From Noviherbaspirillum saxi (GTDB lineage Bacteria; Pseudomonadota; Gammaproteobacteria; Burkholderiales; Burkholderiaceae_D), in assembly GCF_003591035.1 (NCBI RefSeq), contig NZ_QYUO01000001.1, forward strand, positions 1,798,001 through 1,862,000: 64,000 nucleotides of DNA, read 5' to 3'. Positions 52,796 to 61,651 of this stretch are shown piece after piece. The notes below the pieces were generated by a model. It saw only the letters and a list, made by a program, of their open reading frames with translations, searched no databases and was not told the DNA's origin. Every line of letters starts with the position of its first letter. Positions within the stretch are counted from its first letter, which is position 1. The position numbers and the translations under genes were made by a program.

Positions 52796-54082
52796 ATGGC
52801 TACTTTTCTGAAAACGTCCAAGCCGCAAGAAGTGAAGGCGGAAATCAACGCGCAAGTGCGTGACACGGTCTCGTCGATTCTGGCCGAGATTGCCAGTCGC
52901 GGTGACAGCGCCGTGCGCGAATATTCGTCCAGGTTCGACAAGTGGACGCCTGCCAGTTTTCGCCTGACCAAGGAAGAGATCGACGCTTGCGTCGCATCGC
53001 TGTCGGAAGAGACGCTTAACGATATCCGCTTCGCACAGGAGCAGATCCGCCGCTTCGCACAGATTCAGAAAGACTCGATGCACGACGTTGAAGTCGAGAC
53101 GTTGCCCGGCATCGTGCTCGGCCACAAGAACCTGCCGGTGAACAGCGTCGGCTGCTACATCCCGGGTGGAAAATATCCGCTGGTGGCATCCGCCCACATG
53201 AGCGTGCTCACCGCCAAGGTGGCCGGCGTCAAGCGCGTGATCGCTGCCGCGCCGCCCTTTGGCGGCAAGCCTTCGGCGGCAATCGTCGCCGCGATGCACC
53301 TGGCCGGCGCCGACGAGATTTATTGCATGGGCGGTGTGCAAGCCATCGCCGCAATGGCGCTGGGCACCGAACAGATTGCACCGGTCGACATGATCGTCGG
53401 GCCGGGCAACGCCTACGTGGCGGAAGCCAAGCGCCAGTTGTTCGGGCGTGTCGGCATCGACTTGCTGGCCGGTCCCACCGAGACGCTGATCATTGCCGAC
53501 GATACCTGTGATGCCGAACTGGCAGTGGCCGATCTACTGGGCCAGGCCGAACATGGTCCGAATTCCCCTGCAATTCTGCTGACCAATTGCGAGGCATTAG
53601 CGCGCGCCGTGCCTGCCGAGATCGAGCGCCAATTGGCGATTCTGCCGACGGCGCCGATCGCCCGCGTGGCATGGGAAGAGTACGGCGAAATCATCCTGTG
53701 CGATTCGTACGAAGAGATGGTGCACGAAGCGGACCGCATCGCTTCCGAGCACGTGCAAGTGATGACGCGCGATCCCGATTACTTCCTGACGAACATGACC
53801 AACTACGGCGCGCTCTTCCTCGGTCACCGCACCAACGTCTCATACGGGGACAAGGTCATCGGCACCAACCACACGCTGCCCACCACCAAGGCCGCGCGCT
53901 ACACCGGCGGCCTGTGGGTCGGCAAGTTCATCAAGACCTGCACCTACCAGCGCGTGCTGACTGACGAGGCCTCCGCCATGATCGGCGAGTATTGCTCGCG
54001 TCTGTGCGCACTGGAAGGCTTTGCCGGCCACAAGGAACAGGCTGACATCCGCGTGCGCCGCTACGGCAAGAAGGCAGCCTAA
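52796..54082 (+). CDS. HisD-superfamily dehydrogenase (sulfopropanediol dehydrogenase HpsN / histidinol dehydrogenase-like)
   Basis: 428 residues; AAAGGA precedes ATG 52796. Zn-dependent, NAD-linked alcohol dehydrogenase fold: [57 protein letters not shown], metal ligands Gln/His in [11 protein letters not shown] and a C-terminal His in GFAGHKEQ. It is not in a histidine operon and is clearly the catabolic branch that includes HpsN, which oxidises (R)-2,3-dihydroxypropane-1-sulfonate to sulfolactate. Whether this one uses a sulfonate is unknown; it is followed by an SDR and a thioesterase. Confidence 0.85.
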   Translation: MATFLKTSKPQEVKAEINAQVRDTVSSILAEIASRGDSAVREYSSRFDKWTPASFRLTKEEIDACVASLSEETLNDIRFAQEQIRRFAQIQKDSMHDVEVETLPGIVLGHKNLPVNSVGCYIPGGKYPLVASAHMSVLTAKVAGVKRVIAAAPPFGGKPSAAIVAAMHLAGADEIYCMGGVQAIAAMALGTEQIAPVDMIVGPGNAYVAEAKRQLFGRVGIDLLAGPTETLIIADDTCDAELAVADLLGQAEHGPNSPAILLTNCEALARAVPAEIERQLAILPTAPIARVAWEEYGEIILCDSYEEMVHEADRIASEHVQVMTRDPDYFLTNMTNYGALFLGHRTNVSYGDKVIGTNHTLPTTKAARYTGGLWVGKFIKTCTYQRVLTDEASAMIGEYCSRLCALEGFAGHKEQADIRVRRYGKKAA

Positions 54083-54175
54083 GGTCGCGGAATAAAAGCC
54101 CGCGCGGCACGGCGGTTGCGATGGCTATCGCCGTGCCCGCCTTGGCGAGGCGATCTCAAGAGAAAGGACGATGTC

Positions 54176-55078
54176 ATGAAACAATTCCAAAATAAAGTCG
54201 CCGTGATCACGGGTGCCGCCTCCGGCTTCGGCAAGGCGTTCGCCGACATTGGCGCGTCTCTCGGCATGAAGTTGGTGCTGGCCGACATCCAGCAAGACGC
54301 GCTCGACGCGACCGTCGCCGAACTCAAGGCCAAGGGCGCAGCGGTGATTGGTCTGCGCACCGATGTTTCCAAGTCCGAACAGATCCAGGCACTTGCCGAT
54401 GCCGCGATGGCGGCATACGGTCAGGTCAACCTGTTATTCAACAACGCCGGGGTAGGGGCCGGAGGACTGGTCTGGGAGAACAGCGAGGCGGATTGGGAGT
54501 GGGTGCTGGGCGTGAACCTGCGCAGCGTGATCCACGGCGTGCGCATCTTCACTCCGCTGATGCTGGCCGCTGCGGCCAAGGATCCGGCCTATGAAGGGCA
54601 TATCGTGAATACCGCCTCGATGGCGGGACTGCTCAACGCGCCGGCGATGGGCGTGTACAACGTTTCCAAGAACGCGGTAGTCGCGCTCAGCGAAACGCTT
54701 TACCACGACCTGAGTTTGATGACAGAACAAGTGTATTGCTCGGTGCTGTGTCCTTACTTCGTGGCAACCGGATTCAACGATTCACGCCGCAACCGTCCCG
54801 CCGACCTGGCCAACGCCGCGCCGCCGACGCGCTCGCAACTGGTGGCGCAAGCGAATTCCGACAAGGCCGTCACGTCGGCAAAAGTCAGCGCCGAGCAGAT
54901 CGCGCAGATGACTTTCGACGCGATTCGCACACGGGGTTTCTATATCTACTCGCATCCGCAGGCTATGGCGCCGGTGCAGCAGCGCTTCGAAGCCATCATC
55001 GAACAGCGCAACCCCGGCGACCCCTATGCAGGCAAGCCGGAGGTGCGTGCCAAGCTGATCAGCACCTTGCGCGGCTGA
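54176..55078 (+). CDS. SDR-family oxidoreductase
   Basis: 300 residues from ATG 54176 after GAAAGGA. Classical SDR: TGAASGFGKAF, NNAGVGAGG, NTASMAGLL and catalytic YNVSKNAV; a 50-residue C-terminal extension ends IEQRNPGDPYAGKPEVRAKL. Probably NAD(P)-dependent oxidation or reduction of an alcohol/ketone. Starts 93 nt after the HisD-family gene and 29 nt before the thioesterase, so the three are one operon. Confidence 0.88.
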   Translation: MKQFQNKVAVITGAASGFGKAFADIGASLGMKLVLADIQQDALDATVAELKAKGAAVIGLRTDVSKSEQIQALADAAMAAYGQVNLLFNNAGVGAGGLVWENSEADWEWVLGVNLRSVIHGVRIFTPLMLAAAAKDPAYEGHIVNTASMAGLLNAPAMGVYNVSKNAVVALSETLYHDLSLMTEQVYCSVLCPYFVATGFNDSRRNRPADLANAAPPTRSQLVAQANSDKAVTSAKVSAEQIAQMTFDAIRTRGFYIYSHPQAMAPVQQRFEAIIEQRNPGDPYAGKPEVRAKLISTLRG

Positions 55079-55107
55079 ATCATTTTCAACAACACAGACA
55101 CTCGCAA

Positions 55108-55554
55108 ATGAAAAAATCCGAAGCTGCGTTACGCGACGCATATCCCCATTTCCTGCCGATCATGACGCGCTGGATGGACAACGACGTCTATGGCCATGTC
55201 AATAACGTGGTCTACTATAGCTACTTCGACACCGTTGTGAACGAGTATCTGCTCCGCAAGGGCGTACTCGACTTTGAGCATAGCCCGACGGTCGGGCTTG
55301 TTGTCGAGACGCAGTGCAACTACTTTTCGTCGATTGCGTTTCCGGACCGTATCGATGCCGGGCTGCGTGTCGCAAAGCTCGGCTCGTCGAGTGTGCGCTA
55401 TGAGATCGGGCTCTTTCGCGAAGGCGAGTCGGAGCCGGCGGCGCAAGGGCACTTTATCCATGTCTACGTGGACCGCGAAACGCGCCGCCCTGTGCCTTTG
55501 ACTGATGCGATGCGCGCGGCGCTATCGGCACTGGCAGTCAACGCAGATCGCTAG
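55108..55554 (+). CDS. acyl-CoA thioesterase, 4-hydroxybenzoyl-CoA thioesterase-like hot-dog protein
   Basis: 148 residues. Hot-dog fold with the 4HBT active-site region [20 protein letters not shown]. Releases a free acid from a CoA thioester in the cytoplasm. Last gene of the HisD-family/SDR group; the next ORF (arylsulfatase) starts only 25 nt later, so all may be cotranscribed, linking this group with sulfate-ester hydrolysis. Confidence 0.88.
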   Translation: MKKSEAALRDAYPHFLPIMTRWMDNDVYGHVNNVVYYSYFDTVVNEYLLRKGVLDFEHSPTVGLVVETQCNYFSSIAFPDRIDAGLRVAKLGSSSVRYEIGLFREGESEPAAQGHFIHVYVDRETRRPVPLTDAMRAALSALAVNADR

Positions 55555-55579
55555 TAGTAACAACTACAGGAGAGAGGCC

Positions 55580-57175
55580 ATGATCGAACGTATGAAGCGC
55601 ATGCTGACCCTGCTTGGAACAGCCTTCGTGTTTCTAGCCCCGCTGTCGGCAAGCGCCCAGCAGAACAAGCAACCGAACATCCTCGTCATCTGGGGCGATG
55701 ACATCGGCTGGCAAAACGTGAGCGCCTATGGCATGGGCGTCATGGGATATACAACGCCCAACATCGACAGCATCGGCATGGAAGGCATCCGCTTCACCGA
55801 CCATTACGGCCAGCCGTCGTGCACGGCTGGTCGCGCAGCGTTCATCACTGGTCAGTATCCGATCCGCTCCGGCATGACCACGGTCGGCGCGCCCGGCGAC
55901 AAGCTCGGCATGCAGGCCGCCTCGCCAAGCCTGGCCGAAGTGTTGAAGAAGGCCGGCTACCGCACTGGCCACTTCGGCAAGAATCACCTCGGCGATAACA
56001 ACGAGCACCTCCCGACTGTGCATGGGTTCGATGAATTTTTCGGTAACCTCTATCACTTGAATACCGAAGAGCAGCACGAATACAGCGACTACCAAACGTA
56101 CGCCAACAGCTATCCAGGAGGCCCGCAGGCCTTTGCGAAAAAGTTCGCCACCCGTGGTGTTCTGCATACGTTCGCGAACGACCGCGACGATCCAACGGTG
56201 GATGAGCGCTTCGGACGCGTCGGCAAGCAAACGATCAAGGACACCGGCCCGCTCACCATGAAGCGGATGGAAGATTTCGACGGCGCTGAAGTGATCCCCA
56301 AGGCGATCGACTTCATGCAGCGGTCGAAGAAGGACGACAAGCCATTCTTCGTCTGGCTCAATACGAGCCGCATGCACCTTTACACTCACCTCAACGACAA
56401 ATGGCGCGGCGCTGCGGCGAAGTACACGCACGAGGATGACAAGCATGGCGGCGGGATGCTCCAGCATGATCACGATATCGGCCAGGTGCTTGATTACCTC
56501 AAGAAGAACGGCCTCGATAAGAACACGATCATCTGGTACTCCACCGACAACGGCCCTGAGCATTCGTCATGGCCGCATGGATCGACCACGCCGTTCCGTG
56601 GCGAGAAGATGACGACCTACGAAGGCGGCGTGCGGCTGATCTCAATGTTGCGTTGGCCGGGCGTGACCAAGCCGGGCCAGATCAAGAATGGCATCCAGGC
56701 ACATCAGGACATGTTCACCAGTTTCGCGGCCGTGGCTGGCGTGCCGGACGTCGTCGATCAGATGAAGAAGGAGAAAAAGCAATACATCGACGGCATCAAT
56801 AATGTCGACTATTGGACGGGAAAGTCGCCGGAAAGCGCCCGCAACAGTTTCCTGTATTACGTCGAAAGCAAGCTGACGGCGGTTCGCATGGGCCCGTGGA
56901 AGATGCACTTTTCGACCAAGGAGGACTACTATGCCGACTTGAATCCCCGCTTCATTGCGCTCATGTTCAACCTGCGCAGCGATCCATTCGAGAGTTACGA
57001 CAGCAAGGACTCGTACGGTCATTTGCTGCAGAAGAACTCCTGGATTTCCTATCCGATGAGCGAGCTTCTCAGCAATCATTTGAAGACCTTGGCCGAGTAT
57101 CCGCCGGTGCAAGCCGCCAAGTCGTTCGACCGGTCGAACATGGTCCAGGAATTTTTGCAGCGGCAGAAGCGGTAG
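55580..57175 (+). CDS. arylsulfatase with CTAGR formylglycine motif, exported
   Basis: 531 residues; AGGAGAGAGG precedes ATG 55580. Signal peptide ends PLSASAQQ. Active site: [16 protein letters not shown], the modification motif [13 protein letters not shown] (Cys81), [10 protein letters not shown] and YSTDNGPEH. The motif is Cys-x-Ala-x-Arg rather than Cys-x-Pro-x-Arg, a known rarer variant. The gene for a formylglycine-generating enzyme is 31 nt downstream, so enzyme and maturase form one unit. Substrate unknown; differs in length and motif from the 43866 sulfatase, so two substrates or two sites of action are likely. Confidence 0.93.
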   Translation: MIERMKRMLTLLGTAFVFLAPLSASAQQNKQPNILVIWGDDIGWQNVSAYGMGVMGYTTPNIDSIGMEGIRFTDHYGQPSCTAGRAAFITGQYPIRSGMTTVGAPGDKLGMQAASPSLAEVLKKAGYRTGHFGKNHLGDNNEHLPTVHGFDEFFGNLYHLNTEEQHEYSDYQTYANSYPGGPQAFAKKFATRGVLHTFANDRDDPTVDERFGRVGKQTIKDTGPLTMKRMEDFDGAEVIPKAIDFMQRSKKDDKPFFVWLNTSRMHLYTHLNDKWRGAAAKYTHEDDKHGGGMLQHDHDIGQVLDYLKKNGLDKNTIIWYSTDNGPEHSSWPHGSTTPFRGEKMTTYEGGVRLISMLRWPGVTKPGQIKNGIQAHQDMFTSFAAVAGVPDVVDQMKKEKKQYIDGINNVDYWTGKSPESARNSFLYYVESKLTAVRMGPWKMHFSTKEDYYADLNPRFIALMFNLRSDPFESYDSKDSYGHLLQKNSWISYPMSELLSNHLKTLAEYPPVQAAKSFDRSNMVQEFLQRQKR

Positions 57176-57206
57176 TGAAGATGCACGCCGCCGCGCGGAG
57201 AGATAT

Positions 57207-58412
57207 ATGAAACAGAATAGATGCAAGCAAAAGCCGGTGTCCGCGGCAGCGGCCGTGGGGCAGATTCAAAGTCGCCCCCCTTGGTGGCGGCGACGCGCTG
57301 TGCTGGCCGGTCTACTTTTCTGCGCTGCCGGAGTTTCAGGTCTAGCCGTTTCAACCTGGCACGCCGGCGCTGGTATGCCCAATCCACCGAGCATCGTGCT
57401 TGGCGATGGCGTGTATGGACCGAGAGGGATGGTTCTCGTACCCGCGGGCGAGTTCCTGATGGGCAGCGACCACAAGCTGGCCCAGCTCAATGAGCGGCCC
57501 GCCCACAAGGTACGTGTAAACGGCTTCTGGATGGATCAGCACCATGTCACCAATGCCGAGTTCCGCAAGTTTGTCGACGCCACCGGCTATGTCACCACGG
57601 CGGAGAAACGGCCCGATTGGGAAACCTTGAAGGTCCAGTTGCCGCCCGGTACGCCGAAACTGCCGGAGAGCGCACTGGCAGCCGGCGCCATGGTGTTCGT
57701 CGGCACTGCCGGCCCGGTGTCCTTGCAGGATTACTCCCAATGGTGGCGCTACATTCCGGGAGCCGACTGGCGTCATCCAAACGGCCCGGGCAGTTCCATC
57801 GAAGGCAAGGACGAGCATCCGGTGGTGCAGGTTTCCTATGAGGACGTGCAAGCCTATGCAAAGTGGATCGGCAAGCGCCTGCCTACCGAAGCAGAATGGG
57901 AATTCGCCGCGCGCGGCGGATTGGAGCAGGCCACCTACGCCTGGGGCGACCAGTTCACGCCTGGCGGCAAACAGATGGCCAATGTCTGGCAAGGCCAACA
58001 GGCGCAGGCCTTTCCGGTAGTGAGCGCCAAGGCGGGCGGAGCGCTGGGCACTAGCCCGGTCGGTAGCTTTCCGGCCAATGGTTACGGCCTCTTCGACATG
58101 ACTGGCAACGCCTGGCAATGGGTCGCCGACTGGTATCGCGCCGATCAGTTCGAGCGTGAAGCACTCGCAAGCCGGGTGATCGACAACCCCGCAGGCCCCG
58201 CAGACTCTTGGGATCCGAGCGAGCCCGGTGTTCCGGAGGCCGCGCCGCGCCGCGTTACACGAGGAGGGTCGTTCCTTTGCAACGAAGACTACTGCATGAG
58301 CTATCGGCCAAGTGCGCGGCGTGGAACGGACCCGTACAACAGCATGTCCCACTTGGGCTTCCGGCTGGCGATGGATGACAAGCACGGCAGCGCCACAGGA
58401 TCGGAGCGGTAA
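57207..58412 (+). CDS. formylglycine-generating enzyme (SUMF1 family) with N-terminal membrane anchor or signal
   Basis: 401 residues; CGCGGAG precedes ATG 57207. FGE domain from about residue 75: GMVLVPAGEFLMGSD, FWMDQHHVTNAEFRKFVDAT, RLPTEAEWEFAARGGLEQAT, GLFDMTGNAWQWVADWY. The two active-site cysteines are Cys358 and Cys363 in RGGSFLCNEDYCMSYRP, as in copper-dependent aerobic FGE, so it should convert sulfatase Cys to formylglycine. Unusually, residues about 29-50 are RRRAVLAGLLFCAAGVSGLA, a signal-anchor or Tat-like export signal, predicting a periplasmic catalytic domain. Directly follows the CTAGR sulfatase. Confidence 0.93.
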   Translation: MKQNRCKQKPVSAAAAVGQIQSRPPWWRRRAVLAGLLFCAAGVSGLAVSTWHAGAGMPNPPSIVLGDGVYGPRGMVLVPAGEFLMGSDHKLAQLNERPAHKVRVNGFWMDQHHVTNAEFRKFVDATGYVTTAEKRPDWETLKVQLPPGTPKLPESALAAGAMVFVGTAGPVSLQDYSQWWRYIPGADWRHPNGPGSSIEGKDEHPVVQVSYEDVQAYAKWIGKRLPTEAEWEFAARGGLEQATYAWGDQFTPGGKQMANVWQGQQAQAFPVVSAKAGGALGTSPVGSFPANGYGLFDMTGNAWQWVADWYRADQFEREALASRVIDNPAGPADSWDPSEPGVPEAAPRRVTRGGSFLCNEDYCMSYRPSARRGTDPYNSMSHLGFRLAMDDKHGSATGSER

Positions 58413-58792
58413 GCGTAGAAGAAGTGCGTATGTCGACCACTCGTGAGCAGTCCGTCGCGAAAATATTGATCACGCAAAGGGATTGGTTTTGATCAATCAA
58501 TTCGACACCATGCTAAAAGAGAGAGGACCGTGATCGGAGGATTAATGCCGGCGTTCGCGCGCGAATGGGGAAGAAAAGCGTAGGCTGCAGCTGCCACGAA
58601 GCCGGCAGTACCCCTACCACCAAGAACAGTTGCTTCTTGGCGCGAACAGGTTTGATATATAGGGAATCGCGCTTGCGTGGAGGACGATAAAATCGCACAA
58701 CGAGGCAAGTTGGAAATGCGCGGCGTGCTGCTGCGTTGGAAAACGAGTCTGTTGTTCCGAAGTAATCAGCATGATTTCGGAAGGCACTGCAG
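58413..58792. other. 380-bp intergenic region
   Basis: No gene seen. Contains TTGATCACGCAAAGGGATTG followed by a second TTGATCAA (58467-58499), possible paired operator half-sites. A small stem CCAAGAA (58620-58626) / TTCTTGG (58634-58640) also occurs. The promoter of the porin gene is presumably in the last 150 bp. Confidence 0.45.
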
Positions 58793-59956
58793 ATGCGAAA
58801 ACGAACAACGTATTGGCGTGAGAAGTGTATCTCGCCCGACAAGCCCGGGGATCGCACATGGATGCGTGTGCTGTTAATTTGCGGGTTGCTGATCCAGACA
58901 CCCGGCCATTGTGCGGAGCCGCAGGAGCGGGGCTATGCGATCACAATACGGGGATTCGGCACCTTGGGCGCGGCCCACTCGTCTCTACGTGATGCTGATT
59001 ATGTTGCAAGTCCTGTTCAACCCAGCGGTACAGGGTTTTCCAGAGACTGGGCGCCCGGGGTGGACAGCAAGCTCGGACTTCAAGTCAACGCCGACATCAG
59101 CGAACGTCTCGAAGCGGTCTTCCAAGTCGTCAGCCGGCACCAAGTCGATGCGGGTTATTCACCTCGGGTAGAGTGGGCCAACCTCTCCTACCAAATCACC
59201 CCGGATCTGCGCGTTCGCGGCGGACGTATCGTACTTCCGGCTTTTATGGTGTCCGAGTCCCGTCTCGTCGGGCTTGCCAACTTCTGGTTGCGGCCGCCAA
59301 TCGAAAGCTACAGCCTTATTCCGTTTACCAACTCGGATGGTGTTGATGTCTTTATCAGGTCACGAGTGGGCGACGCAACCAATGCACTTCAGCTCCTTTA
59401 CGGCAACGTGAAAATCAAAGGCGTTTCCGCCACCGCAACGGGCACGCAGCAGATCAGAAGCGAGGCCCGTGGCATGACCGGAATTGCAAATACGATTGAC
59501 TGGAACGGCTGGACGTTGCGCGGAGCCGCATTGGCTTCTCGCCTTCCAGCGTCCGACGGCAGGCTAAGATTTTTTAACTTGGGTGTTTCCTATGATCCGG
59601 GCAACTGGTTCGTCCAGGCTGAATGGAGCAAGCTCATGATCCCTAACCTTTCGCGGATAACGAAGGCTGCCTATGTCTCGGTCGGAATGCGGGCAGGGAT
59701 GTTGACTCCGTACATTATTTATTCGACTGCTAGACCGGGCGATCCGGAACCCTCAGCGATCGCCAATGACCAGCGTGCTATTTCGGCCGGTGTGCGGTGG
59801 GACTTTGCAAAGAATGCGGCGCTGAAGCTGCAGCTTGACGATGTGCAGGTACGAGAAAGGGCAGGAGGCAACGGGTATTTCATCAATATTCAACCCGGAT
59901 TCTCGCCCGGAAGCGCGTCTAAAGTCGTCAGCATTGTCCTGGATTTTGCGTTTTAG
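58793..59956 (+). CDS. outer-membrane porin-like protein
   Basis: 387 residues from ATG 58793 (GGAAGG eight bases upstream); a start at 58862 would place the signal peptide (MRVLLICGLLIQTPGHC) at the N-terminus and may be the true one. The rest alternates hydrophobic/polar strands, e.g. ALQLLYGNVKIKGVSATATG and KLGLQVNADISERLEAVFQV, and ends VVSIVLDFAF, a terminal Phe signature of outer-membrane barrels. Porin of this kind often precedes a small PstS-like binding protein, as here. Confidence 0.8.
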   Translation: MRKRTTYWREKCISPDKPGDRTWMRVLLICGLLIQTPGHCAEPQERGYAITIRGFGTLGAAHSSLRDADYVASPVQPSGTGFSRDWAPGVDSKLGLQVNADISERLEAVFQVVSRHQVDAGYSPRVEWANLSYQITPDLRVRGGRIVLPAFMVSESRLVGLANFWLRPPIESYSLIPFTNSDGVDVFIRSRVGDATNALQLLYGNVKIKGVSATATGTQQIRSEARGMTGIANTIDWNGWTLRGAALASRLPASDGRLRFFNLGVSYDPGNWFVQAEWSKLMIPNLSRITKAAYVSVGMRAGMLTPYIIYSTARPGDPEPSAIANDQRAISAGVRWDFAKNAALKLQLDDVQVRERAGGNGYFINIQPGFSPGSASKVVSIVLDFAF

Positions 59957-59967
59957 CGGGGAACGGG

Positions 59968-60405
59968 ATGAAAGCGGCTAACATGTTTGTAGGGGGATGG
60001 ATCATTGCTGCGGGATTAATGCCTGCCGCATGCTCCGGTGCGGCCGAAATTGCCGTCATCGTCTCCAGCAAGAGCCCCGTTAGCAGCATCACGCCCAATC
60101 AGGTGGCAGATATCTTCCTTGCGCGGATTGCCACATTTCCGACCGGCGCGCGTGCAGTGCCGATTGACCAGCCCGAAGGGTCGCCAGTGCGTGACGAGTT
60201 CTACGAGAAGACCGCGCGCAAAAGCGTCACGCAGCTCAGGGCATATTGGTTAAATCTAATATTTACCGGCAAGGGGGAACCGCCTGTCGTAGCCGCTGAC
60301 GGCGAGGCCGTCAAGCGCGCGGTAGTGAACAATCCAAATGCAGTCGGCTATATCCGCACGGACCTCCTCGACGACTCTGTGAAAATGCTATTGCTTTTGC
60401 CTTAG
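59968..60405 (+). CDS. small PstS-like phosphate/anion-binding domain protein, exported
   Basis: 145 residues with signal peptide (MKAANMFVGGWIIAAGLMPA). PBP-like fold fragment: ITPNQVADIFLARIATFPTG, DQPEGSPVRDEFYEKTARKS and VKRAVVNNPNAVGYIRTDLL. Much shorter than PstS (about 320), typical of the stand-alone family that sits next to a porin and usually a sensor kinase. Starts 11 nt after the porin; the expected kinase is absent, the following DNA being debris and an IS remnant. Confidence 0.85.
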   Translation: MKAANMFVGGWIIAAGLMPAACSGAAEIAVIVSSKSPVSSITPNQVADIFLARIATFPTGARAVPIDQPEGSPVRDEFYEKTARKSVTQLRAYWLNLIFTGKGEPPVVAADGEAVKRAVVNNPNAVGYIRTDLLDDSVKMLLLLP

Positions 60406-60914
60406 GGCGATGCGAGGGCCAGCATTGTCACCCGAGTTCGCTCAAACCCGTTAAATTAGGTTCTTCGCGGATTAACGTGGAGCAAGCAAAAACAAGGAGG
60501 GCAGTGAAACGTCGATAAACTGGTTATGCGACCAATTAGTAAATGACGAAACACTGGCCTCATGACCGATCACTGGTTTAGTCAGCCATAGCATGGTTGT
60601 ATTTAAACGTGGGTCTTCTTGGAACGCCTCTGATGATCCATCCAAGCCATTCAGGCTTGTGGAGATCATTGAGAACGTCTTCAATTGACTGGTTGTTTTC
60701 TCTGGCCAGTTGTTCCAACTTTTTCTTTTCTTCTGCCAGCCCAATTCGCATTCCACCTACCATTGTTGTATGGCGTAGGGCACGACGCAGAACGCGCACA
60801 ATATTTTACATAACGCGAATTAGGTATCTTTTATATGTGGCAGCCATTTTAAAATGTCTAAATCTAGCCATATTCAAATGTCCATATGAATAGGTTCATG
60901 CTGAAGGCTCCGTA
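60406..60914. other. 509-bp AT-richer region before the IS remnant
   Basis: Noticeably lower GC than the rest of the window, suggesting transferred DNA. The only ORF worth noting is on the minus strand at 60578-60799 (listed separately). The end (60820-60914) leads into the transposase remnant. Confidence 0.45.
60578..60799 (-). CDS. possible small protein of unknown function
   Basis: 73 residues if started at GTG 60799; internal ATGs are also possible. The text includes GLAEEKKKLEQLARENNQSI then EDVLNDLHKPEWLGWIIRG, a charged helix followed by a short basic tail, which looks protein-like. No family recognised and no clear ribosome site. It lies in AT-richer DNA next to an IS remnant, so may be mobile-element cargo or a fragment. 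Confidence 0.3.
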   Translation of the reverse strand: MRVLRRALRHTTMVGGMRIGLAEEKKKLEQLARENNQSIEDVLNDLHKPEWLGWIIRGVPRRPTFKYNHAMAD

Positions 60915-61148
60915 ATGATTGAGGAGTCGGATCATGGCTGTTTTGGACCGACAGTCGCTTGCGAGAAGCTGCGGGAATGCCATGGCATCGTGTTGGCCAA
61001 GGAAACGATCCGCAAACTAATGTTTGACGCGGGTTTGTGGCTACCGCGTAAATTAAGGTCGCCGGCTATTTATCAACCACGTAACCGCCGGCATTGCCTC
61101 GGCGAACTGATCCAGATCGATGGTAGTGAGCATGCCTGGTTCTCCTAG
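60915..61148 (+). pseudogene. ISNCY-family transposase fragment
   Basis: 77 residues only. FGPTVACEKLRECHGIVLAK then TIRKLMFDAGLWLPRKLRSP and RHCLGELIQIDGSEHAWF match the helix-turn-helix/start of the DDE domain of ISNCY transposases (the first catalytic Asp is in QIDGSEH). The rest of the DDE domain is gone; the frame stops at 61148, where it meets the 3' end of the DUF1330 gene. No terminal inverted repeats were found, so it is a dead remnant. Confidence 0.75.
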
Positions 61149-61435
61149 CCCAGACCTCCCACCAGCCAGGACACCGTATCGGCGCCAGCGTGGCGATCCT
61201 TCGAAATTTCCAGGTACTCAGGCGCGTCCATGAACCGGCGCGCTGACGTCTCGTCCGAGAACGACATGAGCACCACCTTCTCCCGATCCGACTGGCCCTC
61301 CAGGAGGATCGGTTGTTCATCCGCCGCGAGCAGACGCCCGTCGAACTTGCGGAACACATCCATAAAGCGCGCCTGGTAGCGCTCATAGGCGGCGCGGTTG
61401 GTGAACTTCAACTGCGCCAGGATGTAGGTGGTCAT
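61145..61435 (-). CDS. DUF1330 / dimeric alpha-beta barrel protein
   Basis: 96 residues, full-length for the family: MTTYILAQLKFTNRAAYERY, DGRLLAADEQPILLEG and VLMSFSDETSARRFMDAPEY. Small ferredoxin-like dimeric fold of unknown role, often near oxidoreductases. Its 3' end touches the transposase remnant, so IS decay stopped at its boundary. No strong ribosome site. Confidence 0.85.
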   Translation of the reverse strand: MTTYILAQLKFTNRAAYERYQARFMDVFRKFDGRLLAADEQPILLEGQSDREKVVLMSFSDETSARRFMDAPEYLEISKDRHAGADTVSWLVGGLG

Positions 61436-61504
61436 ATTGGGGTCGTCTCAGAACGGAAAAATCATATTACAAGGGCTTCCCTAAGAGCCAAGCAAAATCG
61501 GCAT

Positions 61505-61559
61505 TGGAAGTAATTAGCATACAAATGCCATCGGTAGCCTTGCATATTAATTACTTCCA
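61505..61559. promoter_or_regulatory. perfect 12-bp inverted repeat upstream of DUF1330
   Basis: TGGAAGTAATTA (61505-61516) and TAATTACTTCCA (61548-61559) are exact inverses, 31 nt apart, about 70 bp before the minus-strand DUF1330 start. The AT-rich arms look like a regulator operator or a dyad with two half-sites; no terminator T-run follows. Confidence 0.5.
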
Positions 61560-61651
61560 CTCGTAAGAGACGAATTTACCCAAATATGGGAAACAAACAT
61601 TACCCGACGTCCCACGGACGTTGCCGCGAGGCGCGCCGGCGCGTTCAAACA

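Noticed and set aside
52796..54082. Histidine biosynthesis gene hisD
   Set aside because: No other his genes nearby, context is catabolic, and the protein has the features of the HpsN-type branch.
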